A stretch of 64,000 nucleotides of DNA from Owenia fusiformis (lineage: Eukaryota; Annelida; Polychaeta; Sabellida; Oweniidae), in NCBI GenBank assembly GCA_903813345.2, contig CAIIXF020000005.1, forward strand, positions 33,857,375 through 33,921,374, in the 5' to 3' direction. Made by a program: the position numbers and the translations under genes. Of the stretch, positions 12,301 to 27,300 are shown piece after piece (position 1 is the stretch's first letter; every line of letters begins with the position of its first letter). Under the pieces are notes generated by a model, which was given only the letters and a program-made list of their open reading frames with translations, did not search any database and was not told where the DNA came from.

Positions 12301-15300
12301 CAGACTCCAGTTGCTGCAAACAAACATACAAAAGTAAAATATAAAAATTTTCATATTTTCATACAGGACCAATTGTGTAAGTTACCAGTATAGACCTAAT
12401 AGCAAGGATATGTGCAATGGTTCAGAATTACTCAGAATGATAACTCCAAAACAAGTGAAAAGTAGGAGCTAGGACCAATGGTATAAATAATAACTAGTTT
12501 GAAGCCTCATAAAATGGATATGGGCATTGGACGAGACAAACTCAATGAAAAGTCCATATAACACATGGAATTCGTTGCCATACCTTTTTATATTTCTCTC
12601 TTTCTTCATTGAGGGTTTGTACTTTTTTCTCATACTCCGCCACCATCTTGAGATCATCTTCCGACCATTCCTCCTCAGGCTTCTGTGACATGAAGGCAGG
12701 CTTTGGGACATCCTACAAAAAAACATTTCAAAATGAGAGATTGCGATAAACACAATACAACTGGAACTACATTGCATATAGCAAATGCGATATTCACTTT
12801 AATATTGCACCTCAGTATGTATAGAATTGTTTCACTTCATTTGGACATTCTTAGTAAAAATCAAACAATATGATGGTTAAATTCATGCTAATTTTATCTG
12901 CTCCTTCTGCAGCATATAGCTTGAACATGTAATTCAGGATGGCTCCAAAAATGGTTGTGGATTATGATTCAATGAAAGCTTCTTGGTTAATTCAGATATG
13001 TCATTTTAAAATCTTTCAAGGAATTCTTAATTTTTCATGTCAATTTTTTTCTTGATGTGGCCAATGTTATCTTGTTTTAGTAAATTAGAAATAAAAAAGA
13101 AAAAAATGAATGCTGTAAGCTCAGGTGATTGACTCTGTGATGCGTTGTGTGCTGTATTGTATTCTTTGCATTCATTAATAAAATGTTATGTGCACATGTG
13201 TGAATACATATTTAAATGATACATGCATACAACAATATGTTTTACAAGTGTATATTCTTAATGTTAAATGCTATACATGGATTTCAACTTCATTTAGACG
13301 TGATACTAGTAATGCATATGTTCAGCCCCAATAGGTATAGTTCTTGACTGAAAATGAAGAACTCCAGAAGTACAGAAACTGTGCTATAATCCACAAGCTC
13401 ACTTCATGGAAGACCGCAAGAGCATAATCCTGGAGACCTGCATTTGTATGATACTTAAGGGAAATAACGAGAATTAAAATTTTCTTAATTTTATTGACTG
13501 AGAAATACTGGGAAATGACCATTGAATCTTTATGGTAAATGTAGTTTGTGATTGATATTTTTCCTCCCACAATAAAAAATTGACAATGGTAATATCATAT
13601 TGACACTTGAGGCACTTGATCCCTTACTTATCAAAAATTACCATATTGTCCCTTTGAATGAAAATCATGCCCCCCCCTCCCCCTCCTCAGTTCATAATCT
13701 TTAAATATCTGGTCCATTTTAGATGAGTAAAACAATCATGCTTGAATAGTGAGGTTTTTGATGTTGGTTTACATGCCTGAGATCACTTACAAGACACTGA
13801 AGTTGCTTGAACATGTATGTTGCCTAACAAATATGCAGATAAAATTACAATTTATCATTCAGCAAAAATATTACGTATTAGTTAGTAAAAATTAATGAAT
13901 ATGTTCTGTAAGATAAATATATGCATTTTATGTATCCCCATCAGATAAATATCAACAATTAACATGTACAAAAACATTTTTGTTAAAATGGTGATTTAAA
14001 TTGCTAGAAATGATTATTGGTACTCTTAAACAGATACAAGATGAGATTTTTTTAATCAACTCTTAGGTATAAACACTTATTCGAATCTTAATGGCAGAAT
14101 TCACATGAAACTAAATTAGATTTTTGGGACATTGGAACTGAGAAAATTCAGCTTTGGAGAGAAAATATGACAAAAAGTTATGACAGGGCTGTTCAAATTT
14201 TAACAAAAAAGCTTTGACTGGATGGAAATATCATCTGACCTTTTTCAACTCATCTTCCATTTTTATTTCTAAAACTCCGCCCATCATCATGTCCAGAGCT
14301 CTCTCCCTGGCATTATCTCCCTTTTCTTTAGCTATACGTTCAGCCTCAGCACGCTGATATTCCTCAACCTTCTTTCTCTCCTCAGCAGTCAAATGTTTTT
14401 CCATTTTAACCTGAAATTTATAGTTGTTATTATTAAATGTAATCACTATCATTTGAAGCATGCCGAAATATATGAATGAGCACACTAAATTGACGTCCTA
14501 ACTTTAAGGCATTAACATGAGAAAATGCAAATGATTACAAACTAGTTACCATTCGTTTCAGACACCAAAAACTGGCTGCCTACACTGAAGGCCAGTCAAA
14601 TAAATTGCATCCGAAAGATTCTTGATTTTGAAAAAATATTAATGCATTTTCACTTAATATTACTAGCATTGTAGGCGTTATGATTTTTGGAATTCCAGTA
14701 ATACTATTATACTTATACAGTAATATCTGTCTAATACTTATACAGTAATATCTGTCTAATCCAAATGCCACCATGACCAGTTAAAACACCATGACCAGTT
14801 AAAAAAAACATTCAGATGTGGAGGTGATCGGATTTCGAGGATTTTGCATTCGCAAGATTCTGCATTTTAAAAATATAAATGCATTTTCACTAAAAAGTAT
14901 TAAGATTACTTTTGACCGCATAGCTTTATGACATTCCAAAATCCAAAATCGAATGCTTGTACAATATTAAAATATTGGAAATACTGGAAATACTAATGCA
15001 TACAGCTTTATAACTCTTTCACAGATTGTTTAAAGAAAATATTCTGACTGATTTCATTCTTTAACTCACTTGATATTTCTATAATTATTTTGCTGAAATA
15101 GCTTAGTGTTTATTAGAAATGGGGTACGCTTTTTCAAGTTCTTCATCAATGGTATTTTCAAGAAGGAACTTGATAAAATAATAGATTTTATTAAAATGAA
15201 GATCAAGATCATTTTACCTCCTCGTCATTGACAATAAGAAGCTGCTCTGGTCTCTCCAGCATTCCAACCTCAGGATCATTGAAGTCGTTCAGCTGATCTA

Positions 15301-18300
15301 GCAGATTCAGGTCGTTGAGGATCTTACGGATTCTCTTATTTTTCTCTTTAATTTTGGCAATTTCATTTAACTTTTTATCGAAGACCCCGGAGAATTCCTT
15401 GTTATACGCTTCCTTGATTCTATGAATGGCATCCTGGAAGAATATCATCATAATAATAATTACTATACTTGATAAATATACTTTTATTGACTCTTAATAA
15501 AACTTCTTACAAAAGGACTGTGGATACTTTCCTGTTGACAACGCGACAAAGTCCCTCAAATTGGTTTATTTCGTTGCTCCAGTCAAAATTCAGATACTGC
15601 TTTTAATACAATCCAGATACATGTACTAAATTTACAAGCCAGATACATGTACTAAATTTACAAGCCAGATACATGTACTAAATTTACAAGCCAGATACAT
15701 GTACTAATTATCTTCCCATCAAATCCATCTAATGCACTTTATATTCACATTACCACATTTTTTTAGTTTTTATTTTTTTTTTACTTATTATTATGTTCAA
15801 ACCATATACAAAGCTACCTTGCTTAATTTCAATCTCACCAAACAATAAAAATAAAGAGGAACACTTTTGTCAGTAGAACACCTACGTAAGTGGAACACTT
15901 AAAAAGTCCATTAGTTACCCATAATAACTTCATATTAAGTGAGCCTCTGTAGCTGGAACACCCCCCCCCCCCTATTTTATTTTAAGGTACCAAACACGTT
16001 CCACTTACATAGGTTTTACTGTGAAATATTAAAAGAATCTTGACTTACCTCCAAAAGTACAATTTGGTTGACTTTTTGGTGTCTTAAATGAAGTTCAAAC
16101 TGGCTATAGAACAACTCATTGCCACCTCCAAATTGCTCAGCTGAAACCAAAATATATAGTTGTTGCAGTAATGTTCCTTGAAGCATAACTATGAAATGGA
16201 ATTATATTTGGACATAATACATGCACTGTTTCAGCTTCAAGGAGTAATGGACACGTGATATGACTTTATACATACCTCCAAGGTTTCTCATATAAATTAT
16301 GGACTTTCTAGAGTCCCCATGCAAATATTAAAGTGTTTTAACAGGTGAAGGCTTTAAAACTAATTACATGTTAAATTGATCATACAACCCTGTGCTTAAT
16401 TTGACTACTTTTTAATTTGACCAAATAGTCAAATGCTAAAAAGTAAAGCCAGACTTTAAACATACATTTAGCAAGTGCCAGTACATTTATTGAACAGAAA
16501 ACAACAGATACAATCAGTGTCACAAATATACTATACACACAATATTTTCATTTAATCCCTTGCTGTAAAGGAAATATTTATTGTCCCAAGGGCAAATAGT
16601 TTACCAGACTGAGTGAGAATATATAGAGAAAATATTCTTTTTAGTTCATGTATTGGGAACCCAATCATAGATTCTGTTTCACAAAACAACAAGCAGACAA
16701 TATATCAATTTAAAAAATATTCCTGTGAAATTCAGTCATTTCTGCTCACATTTTTCAAAATGTATTTCTGTTACCTGCAATATTGAGCTGAATTTCTCAA
16801 TACAGGGTGACCCAAATGCAACTCTAATTTTTGAATAACATTTATGAGTCATCCTGTATATACACCACATCAGGCAAATCATCAAAATATTGCAGATTCC
16901 AGGCTTATCTATATCAATATAACTGAATCGATTTTCTCAAATTAAAGATTTGAACCCTTAATTGTGCTTAGACATTAATAATACAATACATTATATTTAT
17001 CGTATGATCTGTAAAATGAAGCCCTCTGATTGGTCAGTTCTTGTGCTGTACCAACCTGTATTGCTACTGAGATTGTCCCCATTGATTATCTCCGTCGCAA
17101 TACAGAAAATATTGGTACGGAGGGGACATTCTCAGTAGCAATACAGAGGATCACACGATAAAAACGTTATAGAATGATTTGAAGTGCAATACAGGATATA
17201 TTCTGTCTCGATATTCTGTATTGGCACTCGACTTCGTCTCGTGCCAATACAGAATTTCTCGAGCAGAATATATCCTGTATTGCACTTCAAATCATTCAAT
17301 AACTTATAATGTCTATAGTACAACCATGTTCAAATCTGTGAAAAAGCTCATACATAATTCATAAATATGAAATGTTGTACCATAAACCGCTACCTTGATT
17401 AAGTGCACACATTACAAAAATACAATACATTTATTGAATCAGAGTGAACTGTTACAATATCAAGAGTGAATTTGTGAAAATGTTACACTAATTAGAAACC
17501 GCTTACCAACATCATCGTTATAACCATCTAGGGTGGGCAAGGGGAAGTATACAATTTAGGAGTGAATTAATCGTGGGTACATTAAATACATTACATGTCA
17601 ATCAAACCTGAGACTAACATAAAAGGGTTTAGGTACGCTAGTCTTATATGAAACACACCACTTTTTAATTTATGGGGAATTCAACGAGCACAAATACATG
17701 CAGTAAACAATTTATATCAGGACCTAACAGCATGCATCATCAATATTTTCAACGATAATTATCAATTTCTGTTAAGGCTGAACCTGAGGGAGAAATTAAT
17801 AATCCACCCTCAAGTGTCCATCAAATCCCTATTATGTTTCAATATATAAGGATACAGAAACAGAATACTCTGAATAGTGTATTTTGTCCAGCCTTGCTTT
17901 AAATGGCAGCAAAGGGTATAGGGCTTAAAATTACGGAAACAACTGAAACACATACACATTGGTAATCTCTCCAGATTCAGGGCTACAATAACTTTTTCTG
18001 AAAAAGTTTTTAATAATCAGAGAGACAAAATGACTCTCCACAGTAATATCATTCAGCTGGATGACTGATTCTTGGTCTTGAAACATACACACAAATAATG
18101 CAAAATAGCTGAAACGAAACAAAAAACAAACAAATTCCTCACCAAAGCTTCCACTCGTTGATGGCTTCTCCCCAGTGTCCTCCTCTGTTTCATCCCCATC
18201 TGCTAAATCATCATCTGCAGGCTGAAAATAATATTAACACAATTTACTAATTATAATAGAGGTTCTGCAAAATGCTTACTTACATACAACTATCAGAAAT

Positions 18301-21300
18301 CCTATACACAAGCAAGCACTCAGAAGATTCTAAATTCGCAATGAACTTGGATCAAACATGAATCATAAAACATGCTAATTTCGCATTAATCTCGCAAGCT
18401 TGGTGTAAATCTAGAATCTATATCTTAAATTCATGATATTCAATGGCAAAATTGGAATATGAGTTTTCAGTTGACTCACCCATCTCACATTAAAATCATT
18501 TCTAAATAAAATTGTCTTACATTGCTGTTGGAATTACTCGTTTAAATGAAGCTAGTCCTACCAAAACATTCACATCTGGTTTAACTCAGACATAATGAAG
18601 CTAATCCTGCTAAAACACGTCCGTATTCATTAACTCATACCCATTTAAGAAATGTGGCCAAATCAATAAAATGTAATTGATCATATAAGCTATGATTCAT
18701 TAGCCGGTGCCTGGCCGATTGAGCATTTTGTTCAGAATTGCATTCATTTTTTAACAAAATAATTCTCAATCGGCTGAGTGCTGGCTGATGAATCGGAGCT
18801 TATGTGAGCTAGGCATAAGGCAAAGGTTGAGAAGATACGGAACACAGTGTATAATACTAAAGCAGAAGCATGCACTAAACCCAGTTCCTCCATGATTTTG
18901 TCACAAATCTAGAGAATTCTGTTGGGAAATTCTTTCTTCTTTCGAGAATTTGTAAAAATATATGTAAAAATGCACATGAAATTTTGCACCACAGGTCTTA
19001 AACTAATTTATTAAAATAAAATGGAAAAATCTATAAAATGAAATAAACATCATTCAAAAAGCACATTTTTCAATGCATACAAATGCTGAAGCGATACTGC
19101 ATAAATAAAAATAATAATCCCATATGAGAAACCTCTATCACTTGGATCTCTGTTACCTGCAATAGTCAATTTTATCAAATTCAATTCATCCTATTAATTT
19201 GCAAAACATGGACATTCATATATTCAAAAATAGAAAATCTGCCTATCTACTGCGATAAATAAATTCCCTGTAATCCACATATTTGTAAATTATGCAAAGG
19301 TAGAATTTCTAAGCAAGCCATACTACAACAAAAAGCCTACAAATTAAGACAGGTTCTTACTGCATCTGGTGGTGCTAGGTTAAACTTTTCCTGGATTGCT
19401 CGTGACAGTGGCAGCTGTGAAACATTTCATAATTCTATTTACAGTACATTAAATTGTGCATGTTAAAATAGAAGCTCATCAGTTAGAAAACTACAAATGC
19501 AATGAGGCATTAACATGCAAAATATCACTACCTGCCATTTGTTACAGATGCCAAACTCTAAATGCCAACCACCAAACTCCGAACACCATCAACAAAAAGT
19601 TGGTGACCGTAACAATTTGTCACCATTGTTGTGGTGACATAAAATTGAATAATTAACAAGTTGTTTACAACTCAGAACAATCCTTATGATTTGTGTTATT
19701 TATTTATTTATAGAAGATATAAGAATTCAGGACACTTACCCCAGTGTTGGTAGTTGGTTTCTGTAGATTGTCCACAAGTTCTCTTCTGGTCTAAAATAAT
19801 AGCATACACTCACATATAATTCAAGTAAATGGAATATTCAAAGTTCATGAGAATATGAAAGTTGGCAGAGACAGCAAGAAATAGGGACAACAAGATGTAA
19901 TCATAATTGGCAAGAATGATCAATCCCAAGCAGAGATCACATGATCATGACATCAGCAACAAGAGGTTACCACTACCAGTAATCTAATTTCCCTCAATAT
20001 CCAAATTTTCATAGTTTCAATTTCTAAGATTTTTTTTCAAGACTCTCACTATAGAACAGAAAATGAATTAATGATAATGTATTTATTGTGGGCTTACATT
20101 TTGTTCCTCGAATTCTATCCTTCTGGCATTTGTGACTCTCTCTAGTTCAGCTAATACAGCAGGATCTCTCTCTCTCATTGGGTAGTTTGCCACTTCCAGG
20201 ATCCCATTAAAACTCTACAAATGATTATATCATAAGATATCATGTTACCAATATAGGTATCAATTAAGATTCAAATCCACCATCAAGCCATGTGCTATGA
20301 CTGTACAAAAGAAGTGATGCAATCTTATCACCAGTATGGACCATCGTTTCATCAATTGGTTAGTTACTATGTACTATTTAAGATAACATTCAGTTCTTCC
20401 AATGATGTTTCAACTAAAAAGTCATTACTATATGTACAATTTATGAAACATACAGAAAAGAATTTATGACACAAAACACAGCAAAACACAAATGCTGTAT
20501 GGTGTTTCCATTTAATTTATAACATACTAGTAAACTGTATATATTGAAAAAGATTTAGAACCAACCTCCAGTGCTCTGCCTTTGACAACCATATCATCCC
20601 AGCATTCCTTCTTGATGACATCTTTCAAGTACATCATCCCTAAATTCTCCAATTCAATCTCCTCAACAATCTACAACATACAGTATACATCATTCAAACA
20701 TATACATTCAATATTTTAATAGCTTACATGATTATAAAAATATTAATATATTATTCTCAGCAAGGTGCTTCACCCTAATTGAACCTGATTTGAAAAAAAT
20801 ATTTTATATTTTGCTTGTGTGCTTGCCGATATTTTCAATAACAGAGTAGCTCGTAACTCCTAACAGGCTACAGCAGCCAGCTGGTCATATGTAGGGATGG
20901 TCATTGTGTATCGTTAGCACAGTACCTGTCTGATCTGTGCTTCCCCCTCTTCCTGCATACGTTTCTGCTCTTGAACATCCAGGTCAAACTCATGGTGACC
21001 CAGTTTTTCGATGTCTGCTACCACCTCATTAGACTTCATCATATCTTGGATCTGTAGGAATAACAATAACAATTAATCTCCTTTTGGACACATTGAGATC
21101 AATTTCAAACCAAGGATTTTTTTATTGAACAACGTTTGAAATCACTCAGAAACAAATGATTAATGAAGTTGTGCACGATGGATTGATTTGAAAATGTCGG
21201 TCTACACCAGTATGGATCAAGCCCATGATCCCTTGCTAACTGGGCAAGTGCTCTACCCTACATTTTCTTTTAACTTTTAAGTGTGTAGAGTCACAGTTAC

Positions 21301-24300
21301 AAATCATTGAAGGTATGCTCTTACTGTTCTCCTTATATCTCTGATCTCAGTTCTTAACTGTTTCTTAACATCTGCATATTCTTTATCCTCCTCTTTAATA
21401 GCCTCTAGTTCCTTCACCTCCACCCAGGTGGCATCAGACTCAGGGGTTGGTGTAGGGGTTGTGTAGATTGTGTCATTTATTATAGCATTCTCCTTCTCAA
21501 TTTTCTCCTGAAAGTTGATTATAATTAATTAAGTTTTTAGAATCCATTATTTTTTGGTCATTGATTTGAGTTTTCAAGGTTTTTGACAGTTCGATTGAGC
21601 GACTTCTCAGTTTTTTCATACTATTTTATTCCATTCTCAAGGTTTTTACACTTTTTTATCACAAGAATGTTAGTTTCCTGGCTCTAAACATTAAAGAATA
21701 CCACAAATATTCAACAAAATATAAATCAAAAGTGTGAACCAGATATACATGTACAGTAGATTGTAATCAATATTATTGAGGGAATTTTATATTTGTATAA
21801 TACCTGTACATGTATATATAGTCTTAGCTAAAACTTGATTCAGATCAGTTCAGAAAGAACATTACACCTGCAATCCAAGTTTTGTTTTACATATATATAT
21901 GTCTAGTGAACTTAATCATTAATTATTTTCAGTAAATAATTTTAATGCACAAAACACATAAATATGATAAAAACAAAATGTGATGCAAAATTGATTCAAT
22001 ATGTTCGTCACTTTCCACGACAAAACCATAATGTGCAGAGTTTTAAAATAATGTGTATGTAATATCAAAGTAAAAACTGAAATCAATATACAGGGTGGGC
22101 CAAAAAAAACCACCCCCCTAGCCATTACTCCTGATAAATATTTATTTTTTAACATGTACACCAACAATGATATATCATTTTAAAGATAATTTAATTTGCA
22201 ACAAAATGATATATAATAGCACCATTTTCAACAACCCCATATAGAAATATAACCAATTATGTGACATGGGGGTCAAAAAACGCCTTTTCAATTTTCATCA
22301 ATTTTGCGAACAAAAGCCTATTTCTACCAAATTTTACTGTTCAGTTAAAAATTGCAACATTGTCATGAGTCTTTCATAATTGGATATTATATATTGTTTT
22401 CATTCAGTTTTTGAACCATGCATGCTCAATAAACATGTGTATGCTTATAAAACAAATTAATTTCTTCTTCAGTCTGTTCAAATATGGCTCAATAGACCCA
22501 CCCCCCGCACCCATCCTCTGATCGGATTATTCGCTTAAGACGTGGAAGCCATTGGTTGATGGCATAATTGATGGATGTATGCGGAAGTACCATTCAACTG
22601 CTAGTTATTCTTTCTTTTAGTTCCTCTACATCCCTGATAGGCTGGGTATCTTTAAATACCAGCTTTCTAAATACCCCCAGGTGTGGTAATCAACATAATT
22701 GGCATCTGGACTGCCAGTAAGCCATTTGTCCGGGCTAGAGATGGTGTCATTTTGAATCTTCAAAAACTCCAGGGTAGCATTGAACCTGTGTGATGAAGCA
22801 CTTTCCTATCAGAAAATGAAATTTCTTTTACATGTTTTTTATATCCTTGAGGAGTCCTTTTTAACACCTCATGTCATTAACATTCAGAGTATATTTTTGC
22901 TCCTGGTTCAACAAAAACAGGGCCTGTACGGTCTTTCCTTTTTGGGAAACACCGAGTGGACACCACTACCCTTTCAGAAAAATGTCATCTCGATTTGAGT
23001 AGCCTTTTATCGCAAATGTCCCTATTCTTGCTTACTGATATATAGAGTCTTTTCTGTTGATTACATGTATAGTACTTGGGGCATTTAGTTGGTCTATGAA
23101 GATCACTAGCCTATCAGGGATGTAGACAAACTGAAAGAATGAATAATTACGAGTCCGATGGTACTTCCACAGAGATCCATCAATTATACGAATGGCTTTC
23201 GCGTCTTTAGCGAATAATCCGATCAGAGGATTGGTCCGGGGGGTGGGTCTATTGAGCCATATTTGGACAGACTTAAGAAGAAATTAATTTCTTTTATAAG
23301 CATACACGTTTATTGAGCATGAATGGTTCAAAAACTGAATGAAAACAATATATAATATCCAATTATGAAAGACTCATGACAATGTTGCAATTTTGAACTG
23401 AACAGTAAAATTTGGTAGAAATGGGCTATTGTTCACAAAATCGATGAAAATTGAAAAGGTGTTTTTTGACCCCCATGTCACATAAATGGTTATATCTCGA
23501 GCCAGGGTTGTTGAAAATTGTTCTATTATATAGTAGCCGAGACAACACAAGTCCCAAGTCAGTATTTTTACTCTCATTTCTTCACTTTTAAGAGTTAAGT
23601 CATCATATCTTGCATGCATATTCCTTGAAGAAATCCTAACATAGAATTTTATTGGTTTCGATTATAATTTATTTGTTAAAAATAGAGAAACATTTGATTT
23701 GTATTGGTCCATTATCAGAATTATCCATTTTGTGTAACAAATGCAACATTTTGACATCATTAATAAAAATTGAAGTTATAAATGATAGATACAATATGGT
23801 GTCTCTAATCTTATTGACAATAACTATCATCCTAGATATTTTTTGCCAGTCATCAGATCATGCATTGGAAGAGTACCTCAATGAGAAATGCATTCATTGA
23901 TTGTGGCAAGCAGTGAATTGGCAAAACAGTGGTGGAGTCACACCATTATTTTGCGGCATTTTGATGCTTAATTTCCCCTTTAAGATCGTTTGTTTCTACT
24001 GTGACATCACAATATAGCATCTGACGTCATAATACGGGTACCAAATTAACGCACACATTACAAGCTTTAAGATGATACCAAATATGTCATCATTCATTTG
24101 ATTAAAATGGTTACTGGAATAAGCCCAAAGGGTATGCCACTCCCCTACCCCATCCATTTTTCAGGAAATTAAAACACGCAAAAAATCTCAAATAATGCAG
24201 GCATCTTCAGGGGTCCTTTTTGGCCCCGTTTTATTTCAAATATCATGTTTCTGCATACCATTTTTCTCGGATATGTCTCAATTACCCCAAAATAGTTACA

Positions 24301-27300
24301 CTTCTGCTGAAAAAGGAAACATGTGGTCAATTTGGAATTATTACACCAAAAGTAGTGATTTTTTATATAAAGTTAAAGTAATGCATTTGTCGCTGAAAAT
24401 GGCAAATTTTGATTATAGACCAATCAGAATCAAATGTTTCTCTATTTTCAACAAATAAGTTATAATCAAAACCAATAAAATTCTATGTTAGGATTTCTGC
24501 AAGGAATATGCATGCAAAATGTGGTGACTTAACTCTTAAAAGTGATGGAATGAGAGTAAAAATACAGACTTGGGACTTGTGTTGTCTCGGCTACTATCAT
24601 TTTGTTGCAAATTAAATTATCTTTAAAATGATATATCATTGTTGGTATACATGTTAGAAAATAAATATTTATCAGGAGTAATAGCTAGGGGGGTGGTTTT
24701 TTTTGGCCCACCCTGTACATGTATGAGTCAAAACAAATTGTGTGTCATAACAATTAAAATGAACATTCCAACAAACTTAACATAACAATATTAGATGACA
24801 TAAATGAAAAATATGAAATAATATTAAACAACAGTCCAATCTGTGCATTGAACCACCTACTTCTGCTTTATCAGGAAACTAAAGGATGGAATAAAGAAAG
24901 CTCAAATACATGTACATATACCATCACAGATATGACATATCATCCTCCAATTGCAAGGTTTCAGACATCAACATCCAACCTGTTCAAGGATTAGAGTTTA
25001 TGATGTCTGAATTTTTTGTTTGGAGAATGTGAAATATGGGAAGAGTTTATTTTAAACACAGAATTAAATCTAATATATATCCTGATGTGACAAGGTCACT
25101 TTAGCCTGGTGGAAAGTGAATCCACCCATAGTGTTTAAAATTAACACGAGGAAGGGGAAAAGAGAGATGTATCTAATAGTTTTAATACAGAATTCAGAAA
25201 AGAGAAATACATTGACACCATTTTGTCTTAAAATAGAATATGATCATTTTAATCAATCCATTTGCATTATGCAACCCAAAAATATGATATAATACAGAAA
25301 AGGATATAGAATATTTATGGACACAATAAGAAAATTGTTTTTTGTTCACTACTTGAAGACATGAAATTATTGAAAGCTAAATGTGTTATGTGTATTCTAG
25401 GAAATACATTTTAAGCTTACCCGTTCTTCCTTAGTTGTGACTGTCTGAGGTCGTGATGACCCGGAAGCAGGTGCCCAATCAGGTAAGTTCATAATGATTT
25501 CATCTTCACGTTGCTCTTCTGCCAACATCGCCTTATGACGATTCCTAGAAGCGTCTACAGCTGACTTTGCCTTGGCGATACCAGAAGGTGCAAGACTGGA
25601 AAAAAGATTGCAACTTGTATGGGTACTTCTGTATAATGTGTATATCACACTGCAATCTAAGATGTACAAAAATCAATGGTCAAAGCATGTATTAAATGTA
25701 TGCATAAGACAAACACCATGCACAGATATAAAGAATTTTAAATTCAAGCTTAATGAAGAGGAGTACTTACTTCCATTTGTAGCAGGATAGGACACCATCA
25801 TATCCAGCTGTAAAGTTGTGCTGCATATCTCTGCTAAACTCACTACAATGGACACCACCATGGCGGTAGTCATGAGCATGAACTGTCAAGGGACTGTCCT
25901 GTAATGCAAAATAAGGAAAAAATGATTGAATTCAAGGTGTCATTAAAAAGTCAAATCTCATTGGATAGATTGTATTTTTGCATCTGAGTTTGTCATGTTA
26001 AAATAATTTTCTCATCTTTAACTACTTATTTCCCCTGATTTGATAAAAATGCTAAATAAAATTGAAGGATATTTTTCACTTCTTGATCATTAGAGCAAGC
26101 CTTGTTTGGTATTAACAGACTCATTGTGTAAGATTCAATAGAATCAAAAGTGAACAACCTCCAGTATTGGAAAACCGAATTTGAAAAATGTAATAATTTT
26201 ACAGTTTTAACTCATAAATTCATGAAAAAATATACAGCAAAATTAGTTTATCATCAATGTAGTTAGTTGTAGAAATGAAAAGATTGTAGAGTATGTACCA
26301 TATTTCCTACTGCTCTGACATTCAACATTCCATCAGTTCCAACAGAGGATATCCACTTCTTATGAGGTGACATTGTGATTCTACCCCCAGGCAACTGATG
26401 GCCTGGGGTCTCACTAATTGGCACCAAGAATGAGTCCTTACTCATTGCCTGAAATTAATTACATGGATTTCAATAAATTCTTGGAGATTACATAGAATAT
26501 ATAAATAAAGAGTTCTTTTGTCAAAATTATCATTTTGAATACAAAAAGATTGGATCCAAATTCATTTTTAAGACTCACTCACTCTGGATGAAGTAAATTG
26601 TAGCTTGCAAATAGATATGTGAAAATAGTTATTGTACATATCATGATTAGATGGTTTTTGTGAGGCAATGTGATCTCCTGATAAAGAAGCTTCACTATAC
26701 GAGTAAGCAATATAACACCCCGATGTCATTTACCTATACATCTCGATCCATAAATACCTTTCATATGACAGAAGGAATACACCAGTTTTGATTTACCTAT
26801 GGTTTCCCTTACCTGATTTATTCCCACCTTTCCTGCCAACTGTACATATTTTGACAAGATATTTCATTAAATACAAGAAGACCTTATTACTGTTATTAAG
26901 GGGTACATTACCAGGAAAGTTTTTGAAGTTAAGAAATTGCAACTCCTAACTATGAAGTCAGATACAAGAATAGAATTGAGGCGAATCATACATAGCAATG
27001 AGGTTATTCTGGTAATGGACCCCTGATTTAAACAATAAACTAAACATAAATAGCTTAATCTATGATTTACTTCATCCTCTATTGACTCCTTTCTCCTATG
27101 GCTACTCATTCTATAGGTACTTGCTCTATGAGTACCATGAGTTCCATGTCTACTTGGTGAAGTAGGTTTTATTTTCTAAGAAGGAAGTTTTAACATGTTA
27201 AAAGAGCGAAAACAGGGACTGAATCATTAATTATTTTAGATTTTTCATTTGAATGTTTGCATTTAATGATTTTTTCAACTTCTAATTTTATTATTTTCCC

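Larger units (their letters stand above)
22091..24715. mobile_element. mariner-like element rearranged as an inverted duplication
   Basis: The element is bounded by CAGGGTGGGCCAAAAAAAAC at 22091 and its inverse ending GGCCCACCCTG at 24715, with TA on both sides (22089-22090 and 24716-24717). A left arm (about 22091-22640) is inverted in a right arm (about 23100-24715), well beyond the normal terminal repeat. Both arms contain the C-terminal part of a decayed mariner-type transposase. A second palindromic element (23533-24594) interrupts the right arm. The whole sits in the 3.9-kb CFAP43 intron between exons 17 and 18. TA target sites and the transposase remnant place it in the Tc1/mariner group. 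Confidence 0.85.
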
